From Dasypus novemcinctus (lineage: Eukaryota; Chordata; Mammalia; Cingulata; Dasypodidae), in assembly GCF_030445035.2 (NCBI RefSeq), contig NC_080690.1, positions 32,824,796 through 32,888,795 of the forward strand: 64,000 bases of DNA, in the 5' to 3' direction. A model generated the notes under the pieces. It was not told where the DNA came from, did no database searches, and saw nothing but the letters and a program-made list of their open reading frames with translations. This document shows, one piece after another, positions 23,996 to 35,045 of the stretch (position 1 is the first letter of the stretch; the number at the start of each line of letters is the position of its first letter). The position numbers were made by a program, and so were the translations under genes.

Positions 23996-25758
23996 CCCAA
24001 ATGCAACGGCAAAGACCAAAAAAGAATGAAGGTCTAACAATGAGCCCCTGACACTAATGACTATGCTTGTGAACCTGTGCACCTGAAAAAGAACAAGGCC
24101 TAGAGCAGCAGTGGGCCTAAGAGTTACCTCCTGAGAGCCTCTGTGTTGCTCAAATGTGGCCAGTCTCGAAGCCAAATTCAGCATGTAAATTCGTTGCCTT
24201 CCCCCCAGCCATAGGACATAACTCCCAGGATGAGCCTCCCTGGTGCCGAGGGATTACTACCAAGTACCACTGATGATGTAACTAGAAAATGACCTTGAAT
24301 AAAAGGTTCAACTCGGACCAGCAGAATATCTCGGTCTACATATAATACCAGGAGTTAAAAATGCTTTTTGGGAAGCGGACTTGGCCCAGTGGTTAGGGCG
24401 TCCGTCTACCATATGGGAGGTCCGCGGTTCAAACCCCGGGCCTCCTTGACCCGTGCGGAGCTGGCCATGCGCAGCGCTGATGCGCGCAAGGAGTGCCGTG
24501 CCACGCAAGGGTGTCCCCTGCAAGGGGAGCCCCACGCACAAGGAGTGCACCCATGAGGAAAGCCGCCCAGCGTGAAAAGAAAGAGCAGCCTGCCCAGGAA
24601 TGGCGCCGCACACACTTCCCGTGCCGCTGACGACAACAGAAGCGGACAAAGAAACAAGACGCAGCAAATAGACACCAAGAACAGACAACCAGGGGAGGGG
24701 GGGGACATTAAATAAATAAATAAATCTTTAAAAAAAAAAAAAAATGCTTTTTGACCTAAATCAAGGGGGAAATGGAAAGGACAAATGAGTTTATATGGCT
24801 ATGAGTCTCTAAAAAAGAGTAGGGAGATTATCAGAGGGGTTACCCTTATGCACACCTGAGCAGAGTCCCAGAGACAGATAAAGTAGATACAACCCCAGAT
24901 ATTGGTTCTTCTGAGGGGTACAGAGACCCACAGGTTTTATGGTCATGGCAGAAGGAGTTCAGTGCTATATCATTTGGTCCTTCTTTGGAGTGTGTGTTTC
25001 TGTGTGATGGAGCTGGACTCAGATGGGATCTCTTTTCACAAGCCTTTCCTGTTACTTTACCAGAATTGTAGTTGGTACAGGGTTTAATATATACCCAGGG
25101 GATCTGAATCTCTGGACTGACCATATGATAGCCAGACCCTGAGCCTCAACAGACTTCAGCTCCTACACTCTGGTTTATTGGACTTACCCCACTCAGCTAA
25201 CATGGAGTTGAAGAATGTCAACCACCGCACCATGGAGCCAAGAGTGCCTACAACTGAAAGCAGGAGGATTCCATCCAGCATCCATGTGGAATCTAAGCCC
25301 CCTCTTGACATAGATGTGGAATGGACACAACCAATCCAAGGTCCACAGGATGGAGGAATAGAATATGGATTAGAGTGGACTTACTGATATTCTATTCATG
25401 AACTATTGTGATTAGTAATTGAAGAAAATGTGGCATTGGGGTGGAGAAAGTGGCTATGGTGGCTGCTGGGTGTGGGGAATGGGAGGAAGAGATGAAATGT
25501 GGAGGTGTTTTCGGGACTTGGAATTGTCCTGGGTGGTGCTGCAGGGACAATTACCGGACATCATATGTACCATGAGGTGCAGCGATGCTCAGAGATGTAT
25601 TCACCAAATGCAATGAATGTCTCATGATGATGGAGGAGAATGTTGCTATGGGGGGAGTAGTGGGGTGAGGGGGCTGGGGGGTATATGGGGACTTCATATT
25701 TTTTTAATGTAATATTTTAAAAATGAATAAAGACAAAAAAAAAAAAAAAAAGAGAGAG
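23996..25758 (+). mobile_element. 5'-truncated L1, 3'UTR copy 4
   Basis: It carries the 3'UTR text seen at 22,008 and ends in a pure A-run and (AG)n (25,735-25,760). The target-site duplication agagagatgaaggg (23,982-23,995 and 25,759-25,772) lies in the dimeric SINE. It in turn carries a DAS-SINE at 24,371. Confidence 0.88.
24371..24740 (+). mobile_element. Young DAS-SINE
   Basis: A well-conserved, CpG-rich copy with head ggaagcggacttggcccagt, B-box ggttcaaaccccgggcctcc, DAS body and long A-tail. The duplication aaaatgctttttg lies at 24,357-24,370 and 24,741-24,753. It is the innermost element of a four-level nest. Confidence 0.95.
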
Positions 25759-26053
25759 AGAGAGAGATGAAGGGGAGAATCAAGGCGAGGTACACCAGAA
25801 ACCAGGAACTGAGGTGGCACAAGTGACAGAGAACCTCTCTTCACATCAGACGTCCCCAGGATCAAATCCTGGTGAATCCTAGAGGAGAAAAATGAGAAAA
25901 GAAAGACAAAAAGAGAAATAGACATAGAAGATGACACAGCAAATGGACACAGACAGCAAAAAAACCCCAGCAGGGCAGAGCAAGGGGGAAGGGAAAAAAA
26001 ATAACAACTGATTTCTGGTATTTTACATCAGCACCCCCTTGGCTGACTAATAC

Positions 26054-28110
26054 GAATAACATACAACTCTTACAAGAAAGCATAGGGAGAAGCAGATGTC
26101 ACTCAAGTGATAAGGCCTATGCCTACCATATGGGAGGACCAGGGTTCAATCCCTGGGGTCTTCTGGTGAAAAAGAAGAGGAAGCCTGACCTGCGTGGCAA
26201 GCCAGTGCCCATATGGTGAGCCAGTGCCCACATGGTGAGTCAAGTGCCCATGTGGTGAGCCGAGTGCCCACGTGAGTGCCCACATGGCAAGACAAGTGCC
26301 TGCTTGGTGAATCGAGTGCCCACATGCGTACCCGTATGGCAAGCTGAGTGCACACATAAGTGCCCATGTGGTGAGCCAGTGCCCATGCAAGTAATTCATG
26401 CAGCAAGATGATGACACAACAAAAGAAAGACAAAGGGGCGAGTCTAGGTGAAGCACATCAGAGAACAGGAACTGAGGTGGCACAATTGACAGGGAACCTC
26501 TGTCTACATCAGAGGTCTGCAGGATCAAGTCTTTATGAATCCTAGAGGAGAAAGATGAGAAGAGAAGACAAAAAAGAGAAAGAGATACAGAAGATTACAC
26601 AGTGAATGGACACAGACAGCAAAAACAGCAGGGTGGGGGCGGGGAATGGGAAGAAAAGAAAAAAAAAGAAGAATGCAATTCTAATAGATAATAAAGAATT
26701 TGTGGTTGGAAAACAAAGAGAAAGCATAGGGAAATATATTCTGGACCTTATATTAGGAAATGGATTTTTTTTATTTTACATTAAAAGCAAAAGCAACAAA
26801 AAAATAGATAAAATGGTCTTTATAAAAATTAAAAAGAAAGTGAAACTATAACCTACAGAATGGGAGAAAATATTTGGCAACCAAATATCTGATAATACAT
26901 AAAGAATTCCTACAGCTCAACAACCAGAAGACAAATAACCCAATTTTAAAGTGTGCAAATGATATAGACATTTTTCCAAACAAGATAAACAAATGGCCAA
27001 CAAGCCCATGAAAAGATGCTTGATATTATTAGCCATTAGGGAAATGCAAATCAAAACCACTTGAGGTACCACCTTATACCCACTAGAATGGCTTTATTTT
27101 AAAAATGGAAAATAAGTTTTGGTAGCGATGTGGAGAAATGGGGACTTCACTACATTGTTGGTGGAAATGTAAAATATGTGGAAAATAGCCACTGTGGAAA
27201 ACAGTTTGGAAATTTCTCAAATAATTAAACACAGAACTACCGTATCTAGCAATCCCACTTCTAAAATCAGGGACGTGGATGGATTTTTTATACCAATGTT
27301 CATAGCAACATTATTTACAATAAACAAAAGGTGGAAGCAAGCCAGAAGTCCATTAACAAATGAATAGATAAAATGTGGTATATACATAATGGAATGTTAC
27401 TCTGCTTTGGAAAAAAAAAAGAAGTTCTGATACATGAAGAAAATGATGAACCTTGAAGATATCATGTTGAGTGAAATAAGTCCCATAGGGGCAGATACTG
27501 CATGGTTCCATTTATATGAAATAGCTACAGTAGCTACAGTAAATTAATAGAGACAGCAGGTAGAGTAGAGGTTACCAGAGGAGAAGTGGAGGGGAAATGA
27601 AGATTTAATTCATAATGAGTATAGGATTTCTTTTTGGGGTAAGGGAAATTTCTGGTAATGGATGGTGGTGAGGATAGCACAACAAATGACAATTAATGAC
27701 AATCCATGATCTTGGACTGAAACGAATAATGGAGGAAGAAAGAAAGACCCAAAAAGGCATTATTGTGACATATGAAAAAATGGAATACAGACTATAACCT
27801 TTATATTAACATTAAATTGCTTGAACTTGATAACTGTACTTAAAGAGGACATAAGTGAATATCTTTTTTCTCTAGAAATGTACATAGAAATATTAATTGT
27901 TCAAGGAGTATAATGTATATAACCTACTCTCAAATTTTTAGAAGATAGATAGATAGATAGAGAGATAGAGAGATAGATAAAAAAGAATGATATAGCTAGT
28001 GTGGCAAAGTGTTAAAAGTTTGTAGATCTTGGTATCTGGGTGGGGATTATGTTGGAGTTCTCTATGAGTTTCATATTATTATCTCAAAATAAAAAGTTTT
28101 TTTTAAAGTA
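26054..28110 (+). mobile_element. Old L1 fragment (ORF2 3' part and 3'UTR)
   Basis: It reads as degraded L1 ORF2 C-terminal sequence (for example 'aaatgcaaatcaaaaccact' near 27,045, 'gttcatagcaacattattta' near 27,300). A 3'UTR with a (GATA)n run at 27,945-27,980 follows. A dimeric SINE interrupts it at 26,089-26,718. It is more diverged than the L1s at 6,620 and 59,130. Confidence 0.8.
26089..26718 (+). mobile_element. Dimeric SINE with internal minisatellite
   Basis: Head 1 (26,090-26,160, B-box-like gggttcaatccctgggg) and head 2 (about 26,467-26,545) flank a run of imperfect units like 'gtgagccgagtgcccacg' (26,198-26,390). The duplication agaaagcataggga (26,075-26,088 and 26,719-26,732) defines the insertion. 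After the A-rich tail, about 46 bp of non-A sequence (26,673-26,718) still lie inside the duplication. Confidence 0.85.
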
Positions 28111-28181
28111 TATTATTAAACTTTTAGATTTTTTTTTTTTTTTTGGCAAATTCAATAGGTAAGAAATGGTATTTCAGTATA

Positions 28182-28796
28182 TGTATTAGTCAACTAAAGG
28201 GGTTCTGATGCAAGGTACCAGAAATCTGTGGCCTTTTATAAAGGGTATTTATTTGGCATAGAAGCTTACAGTCACAAGGCCATAAAATGTAAGTTACTTC
28301 TCTCACCAAAGTCTCTTGCCATGTGTTAGAGCAAGATGGCTGCTGGTCTCTGCGGGGGTTCAGTCTTCCTCTTCTTCTTAAGGCTCCATGGTCCCAGCTT
28401 CTTCTGATCTCAGCTGTAGGCTGGTATAAGGCTCGTCTCTCTCCCCGGGGCTCGTTTCTCTCTGGACTCAGCTGCAGTTGTAGGCTTTCAGGCTCATTTC
28501 TCTTCCCGGAGCCTTTGCTGTGTTGTGGAGCTGTCCCTATTCCTCTGCATTCTTCTCCTGTGTGTCTACTTCCGTGTGAGAATTTATTTTATCAACCCAA
28601 GGGGGCTGGGACTCAATGCTGAGTCGGACTCTATGATTTGGTTGAATCATAGCCCTCATCTTAACATATTTTTTATCAGACATCTCAGCTGAATCTAATA
28701 CAATCAAAGGGTTATCACGTCCAGAGGGACCAGACCAATTTACAAATAAAATCAATATTTCTTTTTGGAATTCATAAATAATATCAAACTGCCACA
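28182..28796 (-). mobile_element. Solo LTR (ERVL/MaLR-like), 615 bp
   Basis: The plus strand reads TGTATTAGTCAACTAAAGG to aaactgccACA, and the flanks are a perfect 5-bp duplication GTATA. The minus strand has the same 3' region as the LTRs at 12,624 and 32,971. No retroviral genes are attached. It lies in an old L1. Confidence 0.9.
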
Positions 28797-29087
28797 GTAT
28801 AGTTTTAATTTGCATTTGCCTTATTATGGTTTGAGCATCTTTCCATATGATTAAGGGCCATTTACTCTTCTTTTTCTGTGATGTATCTGTTCAACTCCTT
28901 TGCTCTCTTTAAATAAAATTGACTGGTTTTTCTTTAATTTTAGAAGCTTTTTATGTATTTGGGATATTACTCCTCTGTTTGTGGTAAGTTGTAATATCCA
29001 AACTGAAAAGTTTGTCTTTTGTTTCTTTACCTTGTTTACTTTTTTTCCCCATACAAAAGATTATTTTAGTTTCAGGTTGTTAGAGGT
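28797..29087 (-). mobile_element. Old L1 fragment, antisense
   Basis: Typical antisense L1 ORF2 C-terminal text is present, such as 'tttaatttgcatttgcctta' and 'ttccatatgattaagggcca'. It is diverged and has no open frame of interest. Confidence 0.7.
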
Positions 29088-30028
29088 TTGCAATAATTAA
29101 CAAGCTGTAGCTCAGTTTCCCCTGATATGCACTGGGGAAAGGCTAACCCCATCCCCCATAAGCCTATGTGTCCAAGGGCTCGGCACTTCCCCACAGGTTA
29201 AATAAAGAAACCACGTAGAGACCGGAGTAAAGGAAAATGGAAACCTTCCCGACCTACATATCGGAGGGAGATAAAATTCCTACAGAACAAAGAAACATCT
29301 GCTCCTGCAGCATTCCAAGAAACCGTGACTCCCTAACCCACTATCTTCTAGTCACTGTCAGGGAAAGTTTTCATCTCTAGGCTTCCTATTGACCCTGCAC
29401 TTCACTCGGACCCTCAACCCCCTCCCACCAACTATCATTCCCCCGCCTAGGAAAGTTCTGTATAAATTCAAGTCCCCCCTTCCAGGAGTGGGCTGAAGTC
29501 TCTCTGCAGACCCCCACCATGCTGGTGAGGGGGCTGAAGTCTGTTCTTCAGACCCCCTCTGATGGGAGAGCTTCTCAATAAATCTTTTTTTTTTTTAAAG
29601 ATTGATTTATTTATTTAATTCCCCCCCCTCCCCCGGTTGTCTGTTCTCTGTGTCTATTTGTTGCGTCTTGTTTCTTTGTCCGCTTCTGTTGTCATCAGCA
29701 GCACGGGAAGTGTGGGCGGTGCCATTCCTGGGCAGGCTGTACTTTCTTTCGCGCTGGGCGGCTTTCCTTACGGGGCGGACTCCTTGCACGTGGAGCTCCC
29801 CTATGCGGGGGACACCCCTGCGTGGCAGGGCACTCCTTGCGCGCATCAGCACTGCGCATGGGCCAGCTCCACACGGGTCAAGGAGGCCTGGGGTTTGAAC
29901 CGCAGACCTCCCATGTGGTAGACCGATGCCCTAACCACTGGGCCAAGTCCGTTTCCCAATAAATCTTTCTTTGTCTATAGTCATTTCAGTCTCCGTGTCC
30001 CAGTAAGCGCCGTATTTTCTTCAACACA
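29088..30028 (+). mobile_element. ERV1-like solo LTR interrupted by a DAS-SINE
   Basis: A TATA-like 'tataaattcaag' (about 29,461), the repeated 'gctgaagtct' pieces, AATAAA (29,577-29,582) and a GT-rich downstream part ('ctttctttgtctatagtcat') ending near 'cttcaacaca' give an ERV1-type LTR layout. The 5' end is uncertain (29,088 or about 29,105), since no clean 4-bp duplication was seen. No internal genes are present. Confidence 0.65.
29588..29956 (-). mobile_element. DAS-SINE, minus strand
   Basis: The T-run and (TTTA)n start and the head at the right end show the minus orientation. The duplication caataaatcttt (29,576-29,587 and 29,957-29,968) includes the polyadenylation signal of the ERV1-like LTR. 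Confidence 0.95.
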
Positions 30029-30632
30029 GGTAATCTAATTTATTAATATTTTCCATTATTGCATCTGGATTCTAGGTCATAGGAATAGTTCTCCATTCTC
30101 AAGTTAAGAAGAAGTTTACCCATGTTTTCTTCTAGTATTTGCATAGTTTATCAAATATTATTATTATTTTGATTTTTCTTTTTTTACTTAGTTTTTTAAG
30201 ATTTATTTTTTAATTAATTTATTTATTTCTCTCCCCTTCCCCCAACCCCCCAGTTGTCTGCTCTCTGTGTCCATTTGCTGTGTGTTCCTCTGTGACCACT
30301 TCTTATCAGCGGCACCAGGAATCTGTGTTTCTTTTTGTTGTGTCAGCTCTCCGTGTGTGTGGCACCATTCTTGGGCAGGCTGCACTTTCTTTCGTGCTGG
30401 GTGGCTCTCCTTATGGGGTGCACTCCTGGCGCGTGGGGCTCCCCTATGCGGGGACACCCCTGCGTGGCGCGGCACTCCTTGTGCACATCAGCACTGCGCA
30501 TGGGCCAGCTCCACACGGGTCAAGGAGGCCCGGGTTTGAACTGTGGACCTCCCATGTGGTAGACGGACACCCTAACCACTGGGTCCTGTCCGCTTCCCTA
30601 CTTAGATATTTGATCCATTTGGAATTTATCTA
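30029..30632 (-). mobile_element. Old L1 fragment, antisense
   Basis: Diverged antisense L1 text (for example 'tttgatccatttggaattta', 30,608-30,627) is split by a DAS-SINE at 30,192-30,598. Confidence 0.6.
30192..30598 (-). mobile_element. DAS-SINE, minus strand
   Basis: A full-length antisense copy with a 7-bp duplication tacttag (30,185-30,191 and 30,599-30,605). Confidence 0.92.
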
Positions 30633-31065
30633 GGACTTCCACAATAACGTACCACAAACTAGATTACTTAAAACAGCAGAAATGTATTGTCTCTCAGTTC
30701 TGGAGGCTAAAAGTCTGAAATCAAGATGCTGGTAGGGCTGTGATCCCTCCAAAACCTGTAAGGGAGGATCCTCTTTGCCTCCTCCAGCTTCTGGTGGTTT
30801 GCTGGCAATTCGTGGCATTCCTTGGCTTGCAGCTGCAGCACTTCCATCTCTGCCTCCATAGTCACTTGGTCAACTTCTCTCCTGTGTCTGTGTCTCTTCT
30901 CACCTTCTTATAAAGACACCAGTCATATTGGATTAGGCTCTTTTCCAGTATAACCTCATCTGCAGTGACCCTATTCCCAAGTACTGAGATACTGGGGATA
31001 ATGATTTCAACACATATTTTTTGGGGGGTGAGAGGAGATGTAAGTCAATCCATAACAGTGAGGGA
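30633..31065 (-). mobile_element. MLT1-type LTR (ERVL-MaLR)
   Basis: The plus strand reads the reverse of MLT1: 'cagaaatgtattgtctctca', 'gttctggaggctaaaagtct', 'ttataaagacaccagtcata' and 'ttggattaggctc'. This is a pan-placental LTR family, so the insertion predates armadillo-specific elements. It is diverged and slightly shortened. Confidence 0.85.
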
Positions 31066-32283
31066 ATGAGAAACAGATCCAAGTTTATCTTTGTCTATAT
31101 GACTCTCTCGTCACCCCAATACTACCTATTAAAAAGTGTATTTCCCCAATGATTTGAGATTCCACCTTAAGCATACATTACATTTTCATGTGCACTTGAG
31201 TCTATTGCAGGAGTTTCTATTCTGTCTCATTGGTTTCTCTGTCTCTTCATGCACTAATACCACACTGATTTCAATTTAGTGGCTTTGTCATGTCTTCTAA
31301 TGTCTGCCAGAGCAAGCTCCCTCCCCCATTAATTTTTTTTCCATTTAGGCTCCTTTTGCTTGTTTATTATTCTCAGTAAACTTTGTGATCAATGTGTCTT
31401 GCTCAAGAAAAATGCTGATGATATTTGCATTGGAATTGTTTCCTTTATTTATTTATTTTTGAGATACTGGGGCTGGGCATTGAATGTGGGAAGCTGGAGC
31501 TCAAATGCTGAGCGATATCTGCTCCTTGGAATTGCTTTAAATGTATAGATTAATTTAGGGAGAATTGGTATCTTTATGTTATTGACTCTTCCTATTCTAT
31601 ACATTTGCTCAAATCTACCTTTGTGTCTTTGAGGGTATTTATTGTTTTCTTCAGATAATCTTTCTACACTTCTTAAGTTTATGCCTACATATTTTTTTTT
31701 TTTTTGCTATTATAAATGTGGTCTGCTCTTCCATTATTTCTCCTCACTTAATATTCTTAGTAAAACGAAAGCTATTGATTTCTATATGTTACTTTTATAT
31801 TCTGCTGTTTTATTAGGTTTTCTTATTGTTTGCAGAAACTTCCCTTAATTCTATTGGACTTTTCAGATATATAATCATATCATAAAGAGAGTTCTGCCTC
31901 TTCCTTTCCAATTCTTATGACTCAGATTTCTTTTTCTTCTGTAATTGAGTTGACCAATATCTCCAATACAGTCAACATATTTTCATGATTTAAAAAAATG
32001 TTGCAAACTAGGAAAAGAAAATAATTCCCTTTTTGGCCAAAGATTATATTCCTAAACCCAAAGCAAATATGTTTAGTGGAGAAATTTAGAAGAATTCCCT
32101 TATAAGGAACATGATAAAGACGCTACCTATCATCCGACTGTTTAAGTTCTGGGGGGTCCTCATCAATCACATAAAGAAACTAAGTAAGAGGTATAAACAT
32201 TGGACATAATAGACAAAGCTTTTATTATGCTTAAATGATGTGATCATCCACATAGAAAAACCTACATAATCAACAGGAAAACT
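31066..32283 (-). mobile_element. Old L1 (L1M-like), antisense
   Basis: T-rich antisense L1 ORF2 N-terminal text is present (for example 'tctgtctcattggtttctct', 31,212-31,231, and 'atgtatagattaatttaggg', 31,541-31,560). A small tRNA-SINE fragment interrupts it at about 31,441-31,540. Nothing else was recognised. Confidence 0.65.
31441..31540 (-). mobile_element. Short tRNA-SINE fragment
   Basis: On the minus strand it reads 'ggagcagatatcgctcagca' with a B-box-like part and a (AAAT)n tail. It looks like an older monomeric SINE, about 100 bp, more diverged than DAS. Confidence 0.6.
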
Positions 32284-32299
32284 ATTAAGATTGATTTTT

Positions 32300-32668
32300 T
32301 TAATCCCCCCTCCCTTGTGGCTTTTTGCATGCTGTCTGCTCTCTGTCCATTTGCTGTGTGTTCTTCTGTGTCTGTATATATTTATTTTATTTCCCCTCCC
32401 CCCTTGCAGCTTGCTTGCTGTCTGCTCTCTGTGTCCATTTGCTGCATGCTCTTTTGTGTTTTTGTTTGTCTCCCTTTTTTGTTGTTGTTGCATCATCTTG
32501 CTGAGTCAGCTCTCCACAGCACTTGTGGGACGGACGGCCCTCTGTGGTGCCTGCGGGCCTGGCAGCCCTCTGCAGCATGCGGGCAAGCCTGCCTTCACAC
32601 AGAGGCCCTGGGTTCAAGTCCCATATGGTAGATGGGAGCCCAACTGATTGAGCCGCAGCCACTTCCCT
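32300..32668 (-). mobile_element. DAS-family SINE, minus strand, divergent
   Basis: The duplication is attaagattgattttt at 32,284-32,299 and attaagactgatttt at 32,669-32,683. The 3' part ('tctgctctctgtccatttgc') is present twice (32,334 and 32,421), giving an internal duplication of the tail. The body is unlike the standard DAS core, so this is a separate subfamily. Confidence 0.85.
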
Positions 32669-32683
32669 ATTAAGACTGATTTT

Positions 32684-32970
32684 TAAAAGTTCATCCAGGT
32701 GATCTGATACAAGATCAACTTTGAAAAATCAAGAGCATTTTTTGACACCAGCAATAACCAACTAGAAAATATAATTTAAAATAAGATATCATTAACACTA
32801 TCAACAAAAACTAAAAAGTCACAATCAAGAATGCATGAGACCTTTGTGTAAGACATGTAAAAGGATGCTCACTATTGGAGAAGAGGATAAATAAAACACG
32901 GAGGACTGTGTAGCAGTTATAATGGGCTGGATATACCCTAGATCATTGGATGGAAATGAAAAACCATATG
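32684..32970 (+). mobile_element. Old L1 ORF2 fragment
   Basis: Degraded ORF2 text similar to the post-FADD region ('ttgacaccagcaataaccaa') is followed by C-terminal pieces. It is strongly decayed and has no open frame. Confidence 0.55.
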
Positions 32971-33928
32971 TAGCAGTTTGATATAATTATGAATTCCAAA
33001 AATAGATATTGGATTACGTTTGTAATCTGGTCTGAACCTGGGCATGATTAAATTTTTTTTCAAAGATTTATTTATTTATTTTTTTTAAATTTTTATTTTA
33101 TTTCTCTCCCCTTCCCCCCCCCCACCCCAGTTGTCTGTTCTCTGTGTCTATTTGCTGCGTCTTCTTCTTTGTCCGCTTCTGTTGTTGTCAGCGGCATAGG
33201 AATCTGTTTCTTTTTGTTGCGTCATCTTGTTGGGTCAGCTCTCCATGTGTATGGCACCATTTCTGGGCAGGCTGCACACTTTCTTTCATGCTGGGCAGCT
33301 CTCCTTATGGGGCACACTCCTTGCACGTGGGGCTCCCCTACACGGGGGACACCCCTGCATGGCACGGCACTCGTTGCGCGCATCAGCACTGCACATGGGC
33401 CAGCTCCACACGGGTCAAGGAGGCCCGGGGTTTGAACCGCAGAGCTCCCATGTGGTAGACGGACGCCCTAACCACTGGGCCAAGTCCGCCACCCTGGGCA
33501 TGATTAAATTATGATCAGGTCTTTGATTCGGCTACATCATTAGGGCATTGAGTCCCCGCCCCTTTGTTGGTGGGGCCTCACATATAAAAGACATGGCAAA
33601 GGACAGAGTTGAGGGTTATTGATGTTGGAGTTTGATGCTGAAGCCTTAAGCTGGAGCCCCAGGAAGTAAGCTCACAGAGGAAAGAGAAGCAAGCCCCAGG
33701 AAGAGAGGAACCCTGAATCCAGAGAGAAGCAAGACCCTGGAAGGGAGGAACCCAGGAAGCCTGTTGGCAGCCATCTTGCTCCAACATGTGAAAACAGACT
33801 TTGTTGAAGGAAGTAACTTATGCTTTATGCCTGGTATCCGTAAGCTCCTATCCCAAATAAACACCCTTTGTGAAAACCAACTGATTTCTGGTATTTTGCA
33901 CCAGCACCCATTTGACTGACTAATACAC
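32971..33928 (+). mobile_element. Reference solo LTR (ERVL/MaLR-like) with DAS-SINE inside
   Basis: It begins TGTAGCAGTTTGATA and ends GACTGACTAATACA with a perfect 5-bp duplication CCATA on both sides. A TATA-like 'catataaaaga' lies at about 33,580 and a polyadenylation region 'ccaaataaacaccctttgtg' at 33,853-33,872. Without the SINE it is about 500 bp. The 5-bp duplication and CTAATACA end, shared with MLT1, suggest the ERVL/MaLR class. No internal genes are present. Confidence 0.9.
33055..33492 (-). mobile_element. DAS-SINE, minus strand, in LTR
   Basis: The duplication cctgggcatgattaaatt is perfect over 18 bp (33,037-33,054 and 33,493-33,510). It is full-length with a T-rich start. Confidence 0.96.
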
Positions 33929-34075
33929 CATAGTACTGAATAATGTGTTTAATATGCACGGTATGTTAGAACAGATACTCCTTTTGGATATCTGTATATG
34001 CTTGTATACACTTGGATAAGGGAAAAGAATAGATTAATTCAAAGGGCAGGGCATGAGAGAAAGGCGAAATGATCA

Positions 34076-34183
34076 ATACCCACTTCGACAGCATATATTC
34101 TAAAATTGAAACGCTACAGAGAAGATTAGTGTGGCCCCTGCTAAAGGATAACATGCAAATTTGTGAGGTGTTCCTTATTTTTT
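34076..34183 (+). pseudogene. U6 snRNA pseudogene
   Basis: A 108-base match to U6 runs from 'cttcgacagcatat' through 'gaaacgctacagagaagatt' and 'catgcaaatttgtgagg' to the T-run. About 15 substitutions lie across the whole length, including the 5' stem and the ACAGAGA-flanking and central regions. The CTTCGGCAGC of functional U6 reads cttcgacagc. No upstream PSE/TATA pair in the correct place was seen, so this is a non-functional retrocopy. Confidence 0.9.
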
Positions 34184-35045
34184 AAAATGTAATCTAAGTT
34201 TCTTTTCAAAAAAAATAAAAAAGTATATTTTTAAAAAGTGAAACAATAAGCTTAATGCCTCCACCTTGACCCCTTTTAAAAATTTATTTTTACATTCTCC
34301 CTTCTCCTACATTGTCTCTTGTTACAATTATGCATTACATGTAATTTAAAATGTATCAGAGAATGGCCTTACACTGTCTTTTAAAATTTGTAATTTCTTT
34401 CTATTTTTCTATTTTATTTGACAATTTTACAATAAAGTTCTTTTTAACAGCTAAAAAAAGTGCCATTGATTATACATTTTGGATAGATCATATGATATAT
34501 GAATATATCTCAAAACTCCTTAATAAATAAACAATTATGCAAGAATAGACAGAAACAGCAGCTATGTGCAGCAGGGGAAACAGATTGAGAGGAGAGGAAT
34601 TTCCTCGTTTGTTTCTCTAGGCTTTTTTGGTTTATTACTATTATTATTGAAATAATGAAAATGCTTTAATAATGATTGAAGTGATGAATGAACAACTATG
34701 TGATTATATCAAATACCATTGATTGTACACTTTGGATAAATTGTATGTTTTATTAATATGTATCAATAAAATGATTCCTTTAAAAATACTAGGTCAGGCT
34801 GGGGGGAATATATACCAAATGTAACATATGGACTATAAGTTAGTAGTAATATTTTGACAATGCTCTTGCATAGTCACAAATGTATCACAACAATGCAAGA
34901 TGTTGGTGGAGGGTTGATTTATGGGACCTCTGTATGATGTTATGCATGTTTATTTTGTAACTTCATGACTTTTACTATGCACTTACTGTTTATGTTATGT
35001 TCATGTATGAATGATATAGTTCAATAAAAATATATTTTAAAAAAC
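34184..35045 (+). mobile_element. Remnants of L1 3' ends
   Basis: Non-coding, AT-rich. 'accattgattgtacactttg' (34,718-34,737) and 'tatgtatcaataaaatga' resemble an old mammalian L1/HAL1 3' end; a related 'tgccattgattatacatttt' lies at 34,462. 34,795-35,040 matches the tandem 3'UTR units at 3,735-4,195. No gene was recognised. Confidence 0.6.

Larger units (their letters stand above)
23822..26003 (+). mobile_element. Dimeric tRNA-type SINE split by an L1
   Basis: The first tRNA-like head lies at 23,823-23,900 ('gatgtagctcaagtgattgg', B-box-like 'gggttcgatccctagg'). The second half lies at 25,773-26,003 ('gaactgaggtggcacaagtg', 'ccaggatcaaatcctggtga') with an A-rich end. The L1 copy at 23,996-25,758 separates them. 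The element belongs to the same class as 26,089-26,718. Confidence 0.8.
23373..26053 (+). mobile_element. Solo LTR (ERVL/MaLR-like) split by a nested insertion
   Basis: Left part 23,373-23,821 matches the LTR at 32,971 from 'atattggatt' through 'ccatcttgctccaaca' and 'ccaaataaataccctttata'. The right part 26,004-26,053 is its 3' end ('caactgatttctggtatttt' to 'gactaatac'). The 2.2 kb between the two parts are later insertions. The extreme 5' end is missing. There are no retroviral genes. Confidence 0.85.

Noticed and set aside
24371-24450. tRNA gene
   Set aside because: The tRNA-like head has A- and B-box resemblance but no full cloverleaf, and it is followed by the DAS body and an A-tail. 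It is a SINE.
34076-34183. A working U6 snRNA gene
   Set aside because: There are many substitutions over the whole length, and no convincing PSE and TATA at the proper distance upstream.
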